A stretch of DNA of 64,000 bases, from positions 1,426,001 through 1,490,000 of the forward strand of contig OX595994.1 of assembly GCA_951394045.1 (NCBI GenBank). Direction: 5' to 3'. Within the stretch, counting starts at the first letter, position 1. Every line of letters begins with the position of its first letter. This DNA comes from Nitzschia sp. DOCU1. Taxonomy: Eukaryota; Bacillariophyta; Bacillariophyceae; Bacillariales; Bacillariaceae. Under the pieces are notes generated by a model that had not been told where the DNA came from, did not search any database, and was given only the letters and a program-made list of their open reading frames with translations. The translations under genes and the position numbers were made by a program. Below are positions 30,701 through 40,797 of this stretch, one piece after another.

Positions 30701-32581
30701 ACTGGGAGTCATTTTGACATCTGCATCGTCCAATTCCTCATCGCACAAAGAGAACTGTCGTGACAAAAAGGGCAATCGACGACCATCTAGAGCGCAAGTC
30801 AAAAACGCATTACGAACAGCTTCGCGAAAGTTGGAATCCATATCTTGCACTTGACATAATCCTTCCACCAAGAACTTGTCCAAACAGCTGTTGACGGCGG
30901 GTGAGAAGAATGTTGTTCATTTGGGCAATTGCACGCACGCGAGACAAAAAAAGACGTACCGTTTAGGAACTTCATCCACAAACTCTCTTCGAATATCCAA
31001 CGATGGTGCCGGAGGCGTCAAAAAGCTATCGATCGTGTCGGCTGGCGGTACAGTGACATCTGAAACCGACTTGATATCCATGGCCACCTTTTCCTCTCCC
31101 TTGTTGGGACTGGAGGCACTGGGCAAGTTGGAGAGGGTCCCACGTTTATTGTAAAAATCCCGCGCTCGATGCATCATGGCTACAGCCACATCAACAAAGT
31201 TCATGCGTTCCAAGGGTACCTTGGTGCCCGTAGCCATGGTAAGTACGACGGGCCGACGTGCTTGTGCAATTTCTTTGGGAATATCAATAATGGTGCCCTT
31301 GCGCAAATCAATGTCTCCCAGACGAACGGGCAAATCTCCACTCCGAACGACCCCCGACGACTCTGCTTGTCCTCCAGGTACCAAAAAGTCCACAAAGACG
31401 CCGTGATTCTTGAGATAACATTGTTTGAGATTGACGCCCAGCATTCCACGTCCCAGCAACATGGCATATTCATGGGGTTCCAATTTTTCTAGAATTTCCT
31501 GCATATGCTGTCCCACTCGGCTCTTGAGAATGATTTCAGTCTGTGATTCTGGCATGGGGCGAGTGTCTGTAAGATTATTTTCTTCTCCACCACCACCACC
31601 ACCATCCGTGGAGGATACAGTGGATGAAGTCGAATTGTATCGTCCCCGAAACCCAGTGGCCAAGACCGATTCGTAAGCTACGGTTGCTGCAAAGGAAGCC
31701 CGATTCAAGGCTCGACCGACACGCAATCGCGAAGAGGCATCCATGGTACCTCCTAGCAACGATCCACGGTCAGTGCCCTCCTCTTCTTCCTCTCCGGCAT
31801 CTGATGCCTCTGGGGGGACGCCACTGCTGCTAGAAGTAGCAGCAGTAGCATCTTTTTCTGTATCATTCAATGAAAACTGACTGGGTTGAACTTGTGTTCC
31901 TCCTTCTGGAGTATTAGCCCCAGGAGCATTTGTAGTATTGGATGCTTCCTCTTCCACATTGGCTTCTTTTTCCGTCTCGCCACTGGCCGTATGAGTCGAT
32001 GACGACGACAAGGAGACTTTGCTGTTATTGGCGTTCGTAGTGTCAAACCGAAACGCAGATGGTACGACTCCAGCCGTTTGTAATTTGGGTGCCGCTTGTT
32101 TCCAAAACTGTTCGGCACGTTCTTGAACAGCCTTGGCATTGGTCGACAAGACGGGATTCTTTTGAAACAAAGTTTGAGCATTTTGATTGGCACGTTCCTT
32201 GAGCGATTGAAATCGATTCATTAGAATTTGAGCACCTTTACCAGAAGACGACGATGGAGCAGTAGGGGATGTAGTAGCGCGGGCCGGAGTGACGGGTAGT
32301 TCGGCAGTGGTTGCGTCCTTGAGTCGATTGGGAGACGACGGGGATGAGACTTCTCCTGACGTTTCCGTAACAACACTGGCAGACGCCGACACTTCCACCG
32401 TGTTTACTACGCTGGAATGTTGTACCGCTACTGCTGCATCGGTCTCTTTCTTTTCTTCCAGAGGGGGTTCCGCTACCTTTGCAGTAGCAGGCGGCTCTTC
32501 TAACAACGAGACCCCGGCCTCGTTGACGACTGGCGCTTCCTCGACGGCAGGCGGCGGAACAGTTGCTTCTTCTTCCGACAT
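27744..32581 (-). CDS. PDZ-RGS-DENN multidomain protein (three exons)
   Basis: Exon 1 32581-30960, intron 30959-30888 (72 bp), exon 2 30887-28096, intron 28095-28016 (80 bp), exon 3 28015-27744; phases 2 and 1 fit and give 1561 residues. The long frames starting near 32605 and 30883 begin at TTG. Residues 1-360 are Pro/Glu/Ser/Thr-rich. A PDZ domain follows at about 365-455 (MLGVNLKQC, VFVDFLVPGGQAESSGVVRSGD). An RGS-like domain lies at about 590-715 (AQLMLFLELTSFLDLYG, PFLSFLTSAEC). The C-terminal third is a DENN module: an upstream part near 1060-1110, core DENN at about 1185-1385 (FITALLEQKIILSSSRRSIL, PFILGVPS) and a helical dDENN tail. DENN proteins activate Rab GTPases in membrane traffic. 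Domain calls: PDZ and DENN firm, RGS probable. Confidence 0.8.
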
Positions 32582-33280
32582 TTTTTCAACAACCACCCAG
32601 CACAATCACACTTAAAATTATAACAGTGCTAGTAGTAGCTGTTTGGTGCGTTCCAACGACTTTAGCGAAAATGAATAGACAATGCAGTCAAAACGTTACA
32701 CTTTGTTTGCTGCTGGCGCCATGGCCGTCGTTGCTTGTTCACTTGTTGGACGACGCATTGGATGGTTGGCTCGTGTATGCCAAACTCCGGGTTCGGACAT
32801 TTCAAAACTCCACGAAGGATGGCTGGCTTGTTCAGGGTGGCCCGGCGCTCCACGCTGGCGAATCATCAATCCATGGATTCGTCTGTCTGTCCATCTCGGC
32901 GGCGGCAAAATTTGCCACCAATGGATAGCAATCCATTCAGTCGATTTTGGCCAAAATCATCATTCCACTGCAACCATGATGAGAGCACCACACGTCCGTC
33001 GAGGCTTGGATGGCCCAGATGCATTGTATTGTCGATTGTTTGGAGGGTGCTGCAGCGTTCGCCTCCTACAAAACAATCATTGTGTCACTGGCTGTTCACG
33101 ACGTGGATATTCGTGTCCATAATGATTATTCCATCCTGGCAATCGTCTTGCCATGTGGCGGCGCAAACATGCCGCCGAGCGATTGGGAGATGTGAAGCTA
33201 TAATAACAAGATCCTACCATCATGGCAGCAGCACTGCTCTACCACTTTTGTTGGATTGTAGAATATCATCATCTCGATCC
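32582..33280. other. divergent intergenic region or PPR leader
   Basis: An open plus-strand frame continuous with the PPR gene runs through here from 32735, beginning at TTG, with in-frame ATGs at 32762, 32819, 32873 and 32921. Its translation (many Ser, Cys, Trp) has no PPR or ordered character, so I treat it as leader or promoter for both divergent genes. Confidence 0.4.
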
Positions 33281-35953
33281 ATGCTACAAACGAGTCATTA
33301 CACTACGACGACGGCGTCCCGTCAGCCCTGGAGTTCTTCGCGTCGACGATTCCGTTCGACAAGCCCACTGGCAACATCAGCTACTACTACGTCATCAAGC
33401 AGCAATAACAGCAGCAGTAGTAGTTTGGATGACGTCTGGCGAAAAACAACAGAACGTCTCTTGACTGACTATCCATTGGGCTCTCTACCCTCCAGTGCCT
33501 GGTCTCAAGCGCATGCCACTATTTTGTATTGGCAGAGTCAAGATCATGCCGACAGTATTCGATTCTCTTTACAGCTCTTGAATCGACTAGTCGACGAAGA
33601 AGTGTCGTCGGACACTACCAAAACTCATCCCGATTTTTATACGACCGACTTGCTCAATTTAGTATTGAATCATTGGAGAAAACAAGTATCGGCGGAATCG
33701 AAATGGCGCCAAAAGAAAGTGGGCATGTATCCTCAAAGCTTGGTCCAGCATTTGGAAAAATTTCACAACGTGCAATCCAAATTACAACCCAATACACAAA
33801 GTTTTGCCATGATTTTGGATGGAGCCGCGTCGTTTGCTTCGGACGAAGACGACGACGACGATAGTGCGGTCCAAGTAGCCGATCGTTTGGTGCAATGGAT
33901 CATTCAAGAAGCACCAAGTCATGAATGGATGCAACCTAATATTTATACCTTTTCATCCCTCATGAATGTATGGGTCAAATCTCAACGCAAGGAGGCACCA
34001 GAACGAGTCGAAGCCTTGTTGGATCAAATGCATGATTTATCCTTGGAATATCCCGACTGGGATGTCGCACCCAATCAATTTACCTATGCGACCGCCATTG
34101 ATGCTTGGGCCAAGGAAGGACGCGTGGATCGAGTCGAACAATTACTACAAGATATGCATTCGGCCTATCAACAAGCTGGATTGGATCATTTGAAACCTAA
34201 TCTCAAGGCATTTAATGGATTGTTGGTGGCACTCGCCAAGGCGGGTGAAATGGATCGCGCTCAACAAGTTTTGCAACAACTACATGACTTGTACGAGTCG
34301 GGGGAATTGGAAGCACCACCCAGTGTGATTTCGTACTCGACTGTCTTGGATGCCTTTGCCAAATCCAAACAACGGGGATCTGCCCAACGAGCAGAAGCGA
34401 TTCTTCGTCAAATGAAAGATCGGGGTGTCGAACCCAACTATATATCTTGGAATACTGTCATTGATGCCTATGCCAAGGAACGCAATCCCGATCGAGCCGA
34501 AAGCCTATTGAGGGAAATGAATGATGCGTATCTTCAAGGCAATCAACAGGTCAAACCGACTATGCGAACCTATGTCATGGTACTATCGGCGTGGTCCATG
34601 ACCCCATCTCGTCATTCGGGAGAGCGGGGGGAACAATTGTTGGAAATCATGAAGAAATTCGCCGAAGCGGGAGAATTGGAGGATTTGGATTTGATTGCCT
34701 ACAATTCCGTCTTGGCGTGTTGGGCCCGATCGACTGCCAACGATGCTGCCACGAGAGCCAAGGCTTTTTTGGAAACGAAAATGATTCAAGGAGGAATCAA
34801 GCCCGACTCGTATTCCTTGAATACGGTCATGTCCGCTCTGGTCCGCGACGGCAAACTGGCCGAGGCAGATTCCATGTTGGATTCCATGCAAGAACACGGC
34901 GTCGTCCCGGATGTTACCACTTACAATACTCTGTTGAATGCGTGGATTAAATCCGGTTCCAAGCAAGCAGCCAAAAGAGTCGAAGCGTTGTATGAACGAA
35001 TGAAGACAGACCCCAACGTGGAAGCAGATTTGATCACCATGAATACGTTGTTGCATTTCTATTCGAAAAAGGGCGACACCCAAATGGCGGAAGCATTGCT
35101 AGACGAAATGTGCTCACCAGAATCCAAAGTCCATCCCGATGCCATTTCTTTCAATACTCTGGTTGCTGCCTGGACGCGATCAACTGCACCGGATGCACCC
35201 GAACGGGGCGAGGCCATCCTCAAGCGAATGTTGGAACTGGACAACCGCCGAGTACGACCCAACGCAATCATGTTCAACAGTTTAATGAATGCATGGGTCA
35301 AGACCCGGCCATCGGAGGCGCTTCCCGAGTGCAAACGACTGGTCGGTATGATGTTTGACCTCGTTGCGGAGGGAAACAACAGTGCCAAGCCCGATGGCGT
35401 GACCTATGGTACACTCATCCATGCTCATAGTCTCTCAGACGACCCAGAGGCGCAGTATCAAGCAGAAATAATCTTTGAAGATATGTATCGGCGATTCCAG
35501 GAGGGCGATCATCATCTGAGACCCACTGTTCATGTCTATGGGTCCATGATACATGGCTGGTCTCGACGATCGCTCCCTGATGCAGGCACTAAAGCGGAGG
35601 AAGTGCTTCGACTGTGGATCAAGCGCGCGGATGCAGGTGAAGTCGACGGACGTCCAAAAGTTTTTGCGTTCACGGCGGTAATGAATGCCCATGCCAATAT
35701 TAGTCGGGATCCCTATGCTGCTTACAAGGTCGACGGTTTACTGGGTCTACTTTTGAAAGAGCACGAAAATGGAAGCCAAGATGCCAAACCGACGTCGAGA
35801 CTTTTCACAGCCGTCTTACGAGCCCTAGTATCCAGTCCGATTGCCGAGAAGGAACAACCGGCGAGAAGGATTATTCAGTTGATGAAGCAGCACGATATAC
35901 GACCGGATCGCTTCAAGTTGGATCTCCTGAAGAAATGTATCGACAATTACTAA
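33281..35953 (+). CDS. pentatricopeptide repeat (PPR) protein, probably mitochondrial
   Basis: 890 residues if started at the ATG at 33281. That start gives an Arg/Ser/Thr-rich, acid-poor presequence (MLQTSHYTTTTASRQPWSSS), typical of mitochondrial import; earlier in-frame ATGs would add about 170 residues without PPR character. From about residue 100 onward the protein is a run of PPR motifs, with units such as YTFSSLMNVWVKS, FNGLLVALAKAGEMDRAQQV, SYSTVLDAFAKSK, SWNTVIDAYAKE, TYNTLLNAWIKSG and FNSLMNAWVKT, many longer than 35 residues. PPR proteins bind organellar RNA and act in processing, stability, editing or translation. The target RNA cannot be predicted here. Start uncertain; family certain. 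Confidence 0.85.
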   Translation: MLQTSHYTTTTASRQPWSSSRRRFRSTSPLATSATTTSSSSNNSSSSSLDDVWRKTTERLLTDYPLGSLPSSAWSQAHATILYWQSQDHADSIRFSLQLLNRLVDEEVSSDTTKTHPDFYTTDLLNLVLNHWRKQVSAESKWRQKKVGMYPQSLVQHLEKFHNVQSKLQPNTQSFAMILDGAASFASDEDDDDDSAVQVADRLVQWIIQEAPSHEWMQPNIYTFSSLMNVWVKSQRKEAPERVEALLDQMHDLSLEYPDWDVAPNQFTYATAIDAWAKEGRVDRVEQLLQDMHSAYQQAGLDHLKPNLKAFNGLLVALAKAGEMDRAQQVLQQLHDLYESGELEAPPSVISYSTVLDAFAKSKQRGSAQRAEAILRQMKDRGVEPNYISWNTVIDAYAKERNPDRAESLLREMNDAYLQGNQQVKPTMRTYVMVLSAWSMTPSRHSGERGEQLLEIMKKFAEAGELEDLDLIAYNSVLACWARSTANDAATRAKAFLETKMIQGGIKPDSYSLNTVMSALVRDGKLAEADSMLDSMQEHGVVPDVTTYNTLLNAWIKSGSKQAAKRVEALYERMKTDPNVEADLITMNTLLHFYSKKGDTQMAEALLDEMCSPESKVHPDAISFNTLVAAWTRSTAPDAPERGEAILKRMLELDNRRVRPNAIMFNSLMNAWVKTRPSEALPECKRLVGMMFDLVAEGNNSAKPDGVTYGTLIHAHSLSDDPEAQYQAEIIFEDMYRRFQEGDHHLRPTVHVYGSMIHGWSRRSLPDAGTKAEEVLRLWIKRADAGEVDGRPKVFAFTAVMNAHANISRDPYAAYKVDGLLGLLLKEHENGSQDAKPTSRLFTAVLRALVSSPIAEKEQPARRIIQLMKQHDIRPDRFKLDLLKKCIDNY

Positions 35954-36072
35954 CGACAGCACTTCACGAGCACAAAACGTTCAAGCAAGTGATGGCATGT
36001 TTGTTAAGTAGTCTAAATCCCTACTAGAGACTGCAGCAGAGTATAGTAGAAGTCTTGTAGCAACTAGTGCTA

Positions 36073-37125
36073 TCATTGTGCTGCCAGTGTACTCAACTTG
36101 GTTTGAACTTGTTTCGTAGAGGGTGCTTCGCCCTTGACATTCACCACTGCAAAATCCACATCCCTGGCAAAGTCGCCTTCGCAAATTTGAGCCGTCACTT
36201 CAGCAAGGGTCGATCTTAGAGTGTCACCGAGTAATGTATCGCCCACGGCCACTTCAATGTCTTGCGTTTTGGCATCCTTGTCGAGCTGGAAAAGAGTTCC
36301 CAGATAGTAGTTGTTGTCGTAGGGCCCACCAAACAGTTGACCTGGCCGAACTATTGTAAAAGAGAAACCATCCTTTTTGGCGGCAGCTTGAATGGCAGCT
36401 TCTCCTTCAGCCTTGGCGTCCAAAACTCCGCAGGCATTGAGGATAGGAAATGGCATTTGATCCCTTCGTTGAACCCCGATCGAGCTCAGCATGATCAGCC
36501 GCTTGCGCGGTACTTTGCAGGCATTCTTCCATGCATTTACCAGAAACAGATTGGAAAGGGCATCGACATTATTTGGAGTATTGAATCCTTGCTCGTCAAG
36601 GGAAGTTATCGCTTTCTTCACGTCAAACGAGTTATCCAGCAACGCTTTCAAGACCACGCCGGCGACCTCCGAACTCTCGCTTTTGGTCCAAGCTTTGGTG
36701 GGAAACGCGGTGGTGCCCGTGCAAATGACCACAGCATTGGCATTCTCCAGTGCTGGCCGAAGAGCTGGTGGGCAAACGGTGCTGCCACCAGCTTTTATTT
36801 GTTCCTCTAACAAATTGGCTTCATACAGAGTGATCGAATCTCGATTCAGAAAATCAGAAACAGAGCTTGCGTCTCGAACGATACCATTCACTTTGTAAGT
36901 ATCGGACAAGCGCAACGCTACCAACTTCCCAACGTTTCCAGAAGCTCCAACCACAGCCACCGTATCGCCTGGTTGCAACGCCTTTTGGTTTCCTCCCTTC
37001 AGACCAGGAGAGCCAAGGTTTGGAATGCCAGCATTGTCCCAAGGGAACTTGAATTCGAAAGCTTGCACGCCGGAGAAAAATGAAGCAGCGACAAGGTACG
37101 TGATGAGAAGGATGACTTCCTTCAT
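36073..37125 (-). CDS. plastid-targeted NAD(P)-binding protein (atypical SDR, NmrA-like)
   Basis: 350 residues, single exon. Signal peptide ending GVQAF-EF (diatom plastid-type cleavage with Phe) at about residues 1-24. The Rossmann motif is VVGASGNVGK (about 57-66), followed by the beta-strand/Arg pattern NGIVRDASS typical of NADP-binding atypical SDRs. Later blocks include VVICTGTTAFPTKAW, RLIMLSSIGVQRR and FTIVRPGQLFGGPYD, the last being the usual IVRPG of this group. The classical YxxxK catalytic pair is not evident, so it may be a nucleotide sensor or assembly factor rather than a reductase. Related plastid proteins act in pigment metabolism or photosystem assembly. Specific role unknown. 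Confidence 0.82.
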   Translation of the reverse strand: MKEVILLITYLVAASFFSGVQAFEFKFPWDNAGIPNLGSPGLKGGNQKALQPGDTVAVVGASGNVGKLVALRLSDTYKVNGIVRDASSVSDFLNRDSITLYEANLLEEQIKAGGSTVCPPALRPALENANAVVICTGTTAFPTKAWTKSESSEVAGVVLKALLDNSFDVKKAITSLDEQGFNTPNNVDALSNLFLVNAWKNACKVPRKRLIMLSSIGVQRRDQMPFPILNACGVLDAKAEGEAAIQAAAKKDGFSFTIVRPGQLFGGPYDNNYYLGTLFQLDKDAKTQDIEVAVGDTLLGDTLRSTLAEVTAQICEGDFARDVDFAVVNVKGEAPSTKQVQTKLSTLAAQ

Positions 37126-38985
37126 TTTGCCTCTCTTTTGCTACGGCGACGTTACGAAATGTAGTGTGACCATCATCATCGTCGTCGAACCAAAACGTTT
37201 CCGGCGTATCTTCAAATCGAAAGATCGCCACGCACGCGAATCAATCAATCCTTCCTTCCAAAAAGAACAGAAAAAGGCCTTCATCAAATACGCCCCTCGC
37301 CGAGAGCTCTCTCGGTCATCGCGAGCGAGAGGAGCGCGCAAAATCCCACGCTGCCACCGCCAATCAACCATCTCATAACTTCGTCTCACACCATTATCCA
37401 CACCAACATTGGCAGCAGCCTCTCTGCTCTCCCACCTGTTGTTTGACTAATGTGGCCCTCACGCCATTGATTGATTCTCATTAGTATGACGCTTAGGGAG
37501 AAAACAGTCGAAAGCTTGTCTCGTTTAGGAAGGAATGGAAAGGTCGACGCATCATAATGGTAAGGCATCATGGCAGTGGCGAATTCGTCCTCAACGGGTC
37601 GGTCAGACGGGGAATGCACTCTTTGAAGAAAAAAATGGCTTTTCGATCTAGGAGTGACACTCGAATGCTACTCGCTGTTCGACAACTTACTTAGACATGT
37701 CCGAGAGAACATACGGTTTGGTACCATATCGGCACGAAGTTTCCTTGCCTCTCGTAGTTTTCTAATCCACGTTTTTTATTCGATACTTTCTTTGCAGGTG
37801 CCTCTAGGAAAAAGTCCAATAATTTGGCGGTAAGTTCATCTCGGAAGATTTAAAGGATTTGACGCTGCACCTCCTCTTTGAAGATAAAGCATGGCTAATC
37901 GGACTAGAAGTGGCGACATTATGCTGCCCGCTGTTCGACAATTTATGAAGACATATCCGAGAGGAAATGCTTTGTGGTAGCAAGTCGGCGGTGGATTTCG
38001 AGTTCCTGAGCAGTGTTTTTTCTCGTTTCCTCGAAGGTGGCTGAAGCAAAAGATTTGACACGAGCTTTCCAAGAGTAAGTCATTCTGCTAGCTAGTCCAT
38101 GGTGTTGGTGTTTTCCTCCAATCCATCAAGCCATTGTCCTAAAGACAATGAATCATGAGTGGAAGGGGAAGGATTATCCTCAAGTCGAGTGATTCCAGCG
38201 TGCTTTATTTTGATGCCGCGCCTCGAAAGAGAAAAATGACTACTCATCCACAAGGCTGGCAGCCAGATATCATGCTGTGCGACGATCTGAAACTGCGTTT
38301 GCCGGGTCATCCCTTCAAGCCCAAGAATGAAGCTCCCTGACTAAGCATCAGCGTATGATGTAGGGCCACAAAGGAGCTGCTGGGGTAGCAAGCAACAATG
38401 TTAAATTTCTTGCTATACTTTTGTGCTAGTTAGCCTATGATGAGTACACAGGGGTTGCCACAAACCGTAGTTGGTCAAAGCAGTCGGATTGGGTGTGCAG
38501 CGAGCCGGCGGCCAGCGGCCGGGATTGGAAAGGAGCGAGCGAAACAATGTGGGCATTCCAGTCATAACTGTTGATGATGATTCATTCATTCATTAATTTG
38601 AATTATGACCGATGAAAAGTCGTAAAATTAAGCCCGGTCATTCTGGCAGTACCTGCCGCCGACATAACCACCACACGAACGAAACATTACAGAAACGCTT
38701 ACCAGCGGAGAATTCATTCGACGATTTTTTTTGCGGCGCGGCCGAACGAGCGCCGTCGCGAGAGCGAAAGTGGTACGACAGCAGTGAGGGGCATCGTAAA
38801 GCATCATCCACCCTTCCGGGTATACAAAAGCGTCACAGTAGATTCGAGAGGAAGAACAAGAAAAGCACAACTGGCGTTGTCCCCTGCACTTTCAACCACT
38901 GGGCGACTTAGTCTGTTGGGTTCCCCTGAGAGTTATTGGAATTATTTTGTATGGCTGTTGAGAAGAGCTAGAGAGATTGGCGGAG
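37126..38985. other. long intergenic region with a decayed tandem unit
   Basis: 1.86 kb. The middle holds a diverged tandem repeat (37621-38080, annotated separately). A plus-strand frame 38155-38340 (61 codons, with SSDSSVLYFDAAPRKRKMTT) follows and could be a last exon of that unit; no join is convincing. CTAGCTAG lies at 38088-38095. Confidence 0.35.
37621..38080 (+). repeat. two diverged copies of a short exon-intron unit, first copy with a stop
   Basis: Copy 1 (about 37621-37836) and copy 2 (about 37876-38080) match at an offset of 255-256 bp. Both start CTTTGAAGA and have an ATG (37635 and 37891) opening frames that share MA-R-RS...ML-AVRQ. At codon 20 copy 1 has TAG (37692-37694) where copy 2 has AAG (37948-37950). 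Both then show a possible intron ending in ctag/gaag before a short A-rich exon and a gtaagt donor. I read this as a duplicated small gene, at least one copy broken. Confidence 0.45.
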
Positions 38986-40797
38986 ATGACTCAGGACAAC
39001 TTTTCCGACGACGTCTCTCTGAGGCTGGATAACAACACCAGAGAACGGATAACAAAAGTCTCAGTTGAGAGGAAGAAGTCTCTTCAGGCTCTAAGCGACC
39101 GAAAAATGGCAATTTTTTCCGCCGCTGACAAGTGGACGGACGACTTAAATGGAACAGATGTTATCCCGCCCCCTCGTAGAACTTCGCTGGACAAACCCAA
39201 GAAGAAGAAACCCATGGGCAGGGACAATAATGATATCTCCATGAGCGAGCACACGGGAAGGGCAAGCAAGGAAGGCGATAGTGATGACGATAACAGGAGA
39301 ACCACGAAAGCAAAAAATATTGACGGGCAGCTGGGGAATTTTCTTAACGAAAACAAGCCGCTGAAGAAAAGGGGTGCGAGGACGGTAGCTTCCATGCCGG
39401 CCAACTCGAACCTTCAATCGCCTACTAGACGGACCATGGATAGCGAGCGAAAACCAATAGCGAAAAGTCCCCAGGGTGCAATGAAAGGACGAAGTGCAAG
39501 CCCTGGCCCCATGAAACGGAGAACTGCCAGTCCTGGACCCATGAAGAAGAGGTCGGCGTCACCGGGGCCAATGAAACATCCCCCCAGACGGGCAATGTCT
39601 CAACAACAGGTTCGAAAAAATTCTGAAGCTCCGTCTCCTGTCAAACGAAAACCGTCTGTACGGGGTCGAAGCTCTGATGCTCTGGAGAACGACAAGCCAC
39701 ATCGAGTGTCGCGACCAGGGGATGAGACGGGGAAGTTAGAGAAACTGCTGGGGTCTGTGGACCCTTCAAATCCAAAAACAAGAGGAGGAGCAAGAAGTGT
39801 AGCCAGTGCTCCAGCGATCGCGAGAAAAGAAAGTCAACGAAGGCCCAGGGGAGGATCACGGGGTCCTCTGTCAAGGCGCGGGCGATCTATTGATGGCGAT
39901 GCACCTCTAGTTAAGGAAGAGAAAATCGAAAGCCCGCGGCGAAGAGCTAGATCGGTGGACGATTCTGCCCTTGTTGATTCAGAGGACGAATCGCCCAAGA
40001 ATTTCTCGCAGAGACTGTCCAGGAAAATCAAGTCGTTTAAGAAGTTTACTGGCTTTGGCAGTAGCGACAAGACGTCGGCCACGCATCAGGGGGATTCATC
40101 CAGCACGGAAGCGGAACAGGCACCGAAACGAAGCTCTCGCCCTGGCCAACGAGAGGCGGTACGGTCAAGCGAGAAACCAAAGAGAAGCACTAGTGCTGGA
40201 CCACTAATGGGTCGTGCAAAACGTGGCGACAGAGAAGAACGCCGCGCTGGTTTGACGAAATCGAAACGCAACAGCATGGAGTCCAAGTCCGGCGACGAAG
40301 GAGAGGAGGACCAAGGCAGGAAAGCACCACAACGAGCACAGAGTATGATGCTTCACCGAGAGGCGACGCGTCGCGGAAAGTCGAATTCTTTGATGGATCT
40401 GGTGAATTATTCGGAAGAAGAAATTCACAGCACATCATACTTTGCAAGTAACCATGTATTGGTCAACCGAGAGAGAATGAAACGAGGACTACGCCCTTTA
40501 ACGAGAAACATTGCCATGGACGAACTAGCCAGACAGAACGCCGAACGAATGTCCGAGTCAGGAGGCGTGACACCAATTCCAGCTACCTACGTCGGAAACG
40601 TTCTACGTGGTGAATCGATTCGCGCCATTCACCGGGCTATTATGCAAAACAAGGAAGGACGAGAGCGTGCAAATCTTTTGAACCCATATTTCCAAGATTT
40701 TGGTGTTGGGACAGCAAAGAGCAAAGATGGAATGTTATATATCTGCCAGCTTTTCAGCGAGCGTCTGGAGTTGACCGTCACCGACACGACAAAATAG
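38986..40797 (+). CDS. Arg/Ser-rich protein with C-terminal CAP/YkwD-like domain (copy 1)
   Basis: 603 residues from the ATG at 38986; the slightly longer frame begins at TTG. The first 470 residues are basic, Ser/Arg-rich and probably disordered, with three tandem (S/T)ASPGPMK repeats near residues 170-195 and many RRxS motifs. The last 120 residues form a CAP (SCP/YkwD)-like domain: NRERMKRGLRPLTRNIAMDELARQNA, then GESIRAIHRAI, then RERANLLNPYFQDFGVG and YICQLF, aligning with the bacterial pattern GHRANIL...F-IGVG...Q-F. The His of GHRANIL is missing. CAP proteins are normally secreted, but there is no signal peptide here. Paralogue of the next plus-strand gene. Function unknown; phosphorylation-regulated intracellular role is a guess. 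Confidence 0.75.
   Translation: MTQDNFSDDVSLRLDNNTRERITKVSVERKKSLQALSDRKMAIFSAADKWTDDLNGTDVIPPPRRTSLDKPKKKKPMGRDNNDISMSEHTGRASKEGDSDDDNRRTTKAKNIDGQLGNFLNENKPLKKRGARTVASMPANSNLQSPTRRTMDSERKPIAKSPQGAMKGRSASPGPMKRRTASPGPMKKRSASPGPMKHPPRRAMSQQQVRKNSEAPSPVKRKPSVRGRSSDALENDKPHRVSRPGDETGKLEKLLGSVDPSNPKTRGGARSVASAPAIARKESQRRPRGGSRGPLSRRGRSIDGDAPLVKEEKIESPRRRARSVDDSALVDSEDESPKNFSQRLSRKIKSFKKFTGFGSSDKTSATHQGDSSSTEAEQAPKRSSRPGQREAVRSSEKPKRSTSAGPLMGRAKRGDREERRAGLTKSKRNSMESKSGDEGEEDQGRKAPQRAQSMMLHREATRRGKSNSLMDLVNYSEEEIHSTSYFASNHVLVNRERMKRGLRPLTRNIAMDELARQNAERMSESGGVTPIPATYVGNVLRGESIRAIHRAIMQNKEGRERANLLNPYFQDFGVGTAKSKDGMLYICQLFSERLELTVTDTTK

Noticed and set aside
30883..30887. Start of a separate 938-residue DENN protein
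   Set aside because: The frame begins at TTG (Leu) just after a good acceptor, and the PDZ exon upstream ends at a matching donor in the right phase; one spliced gene fits better.
32735..33280. N-terminal extension of the PPR protein
   Set aside because: The frame is open but starts at TTG, has odd composition without PPR motifs, and a good mitochondrial presequence starts at the ATG at 33281.
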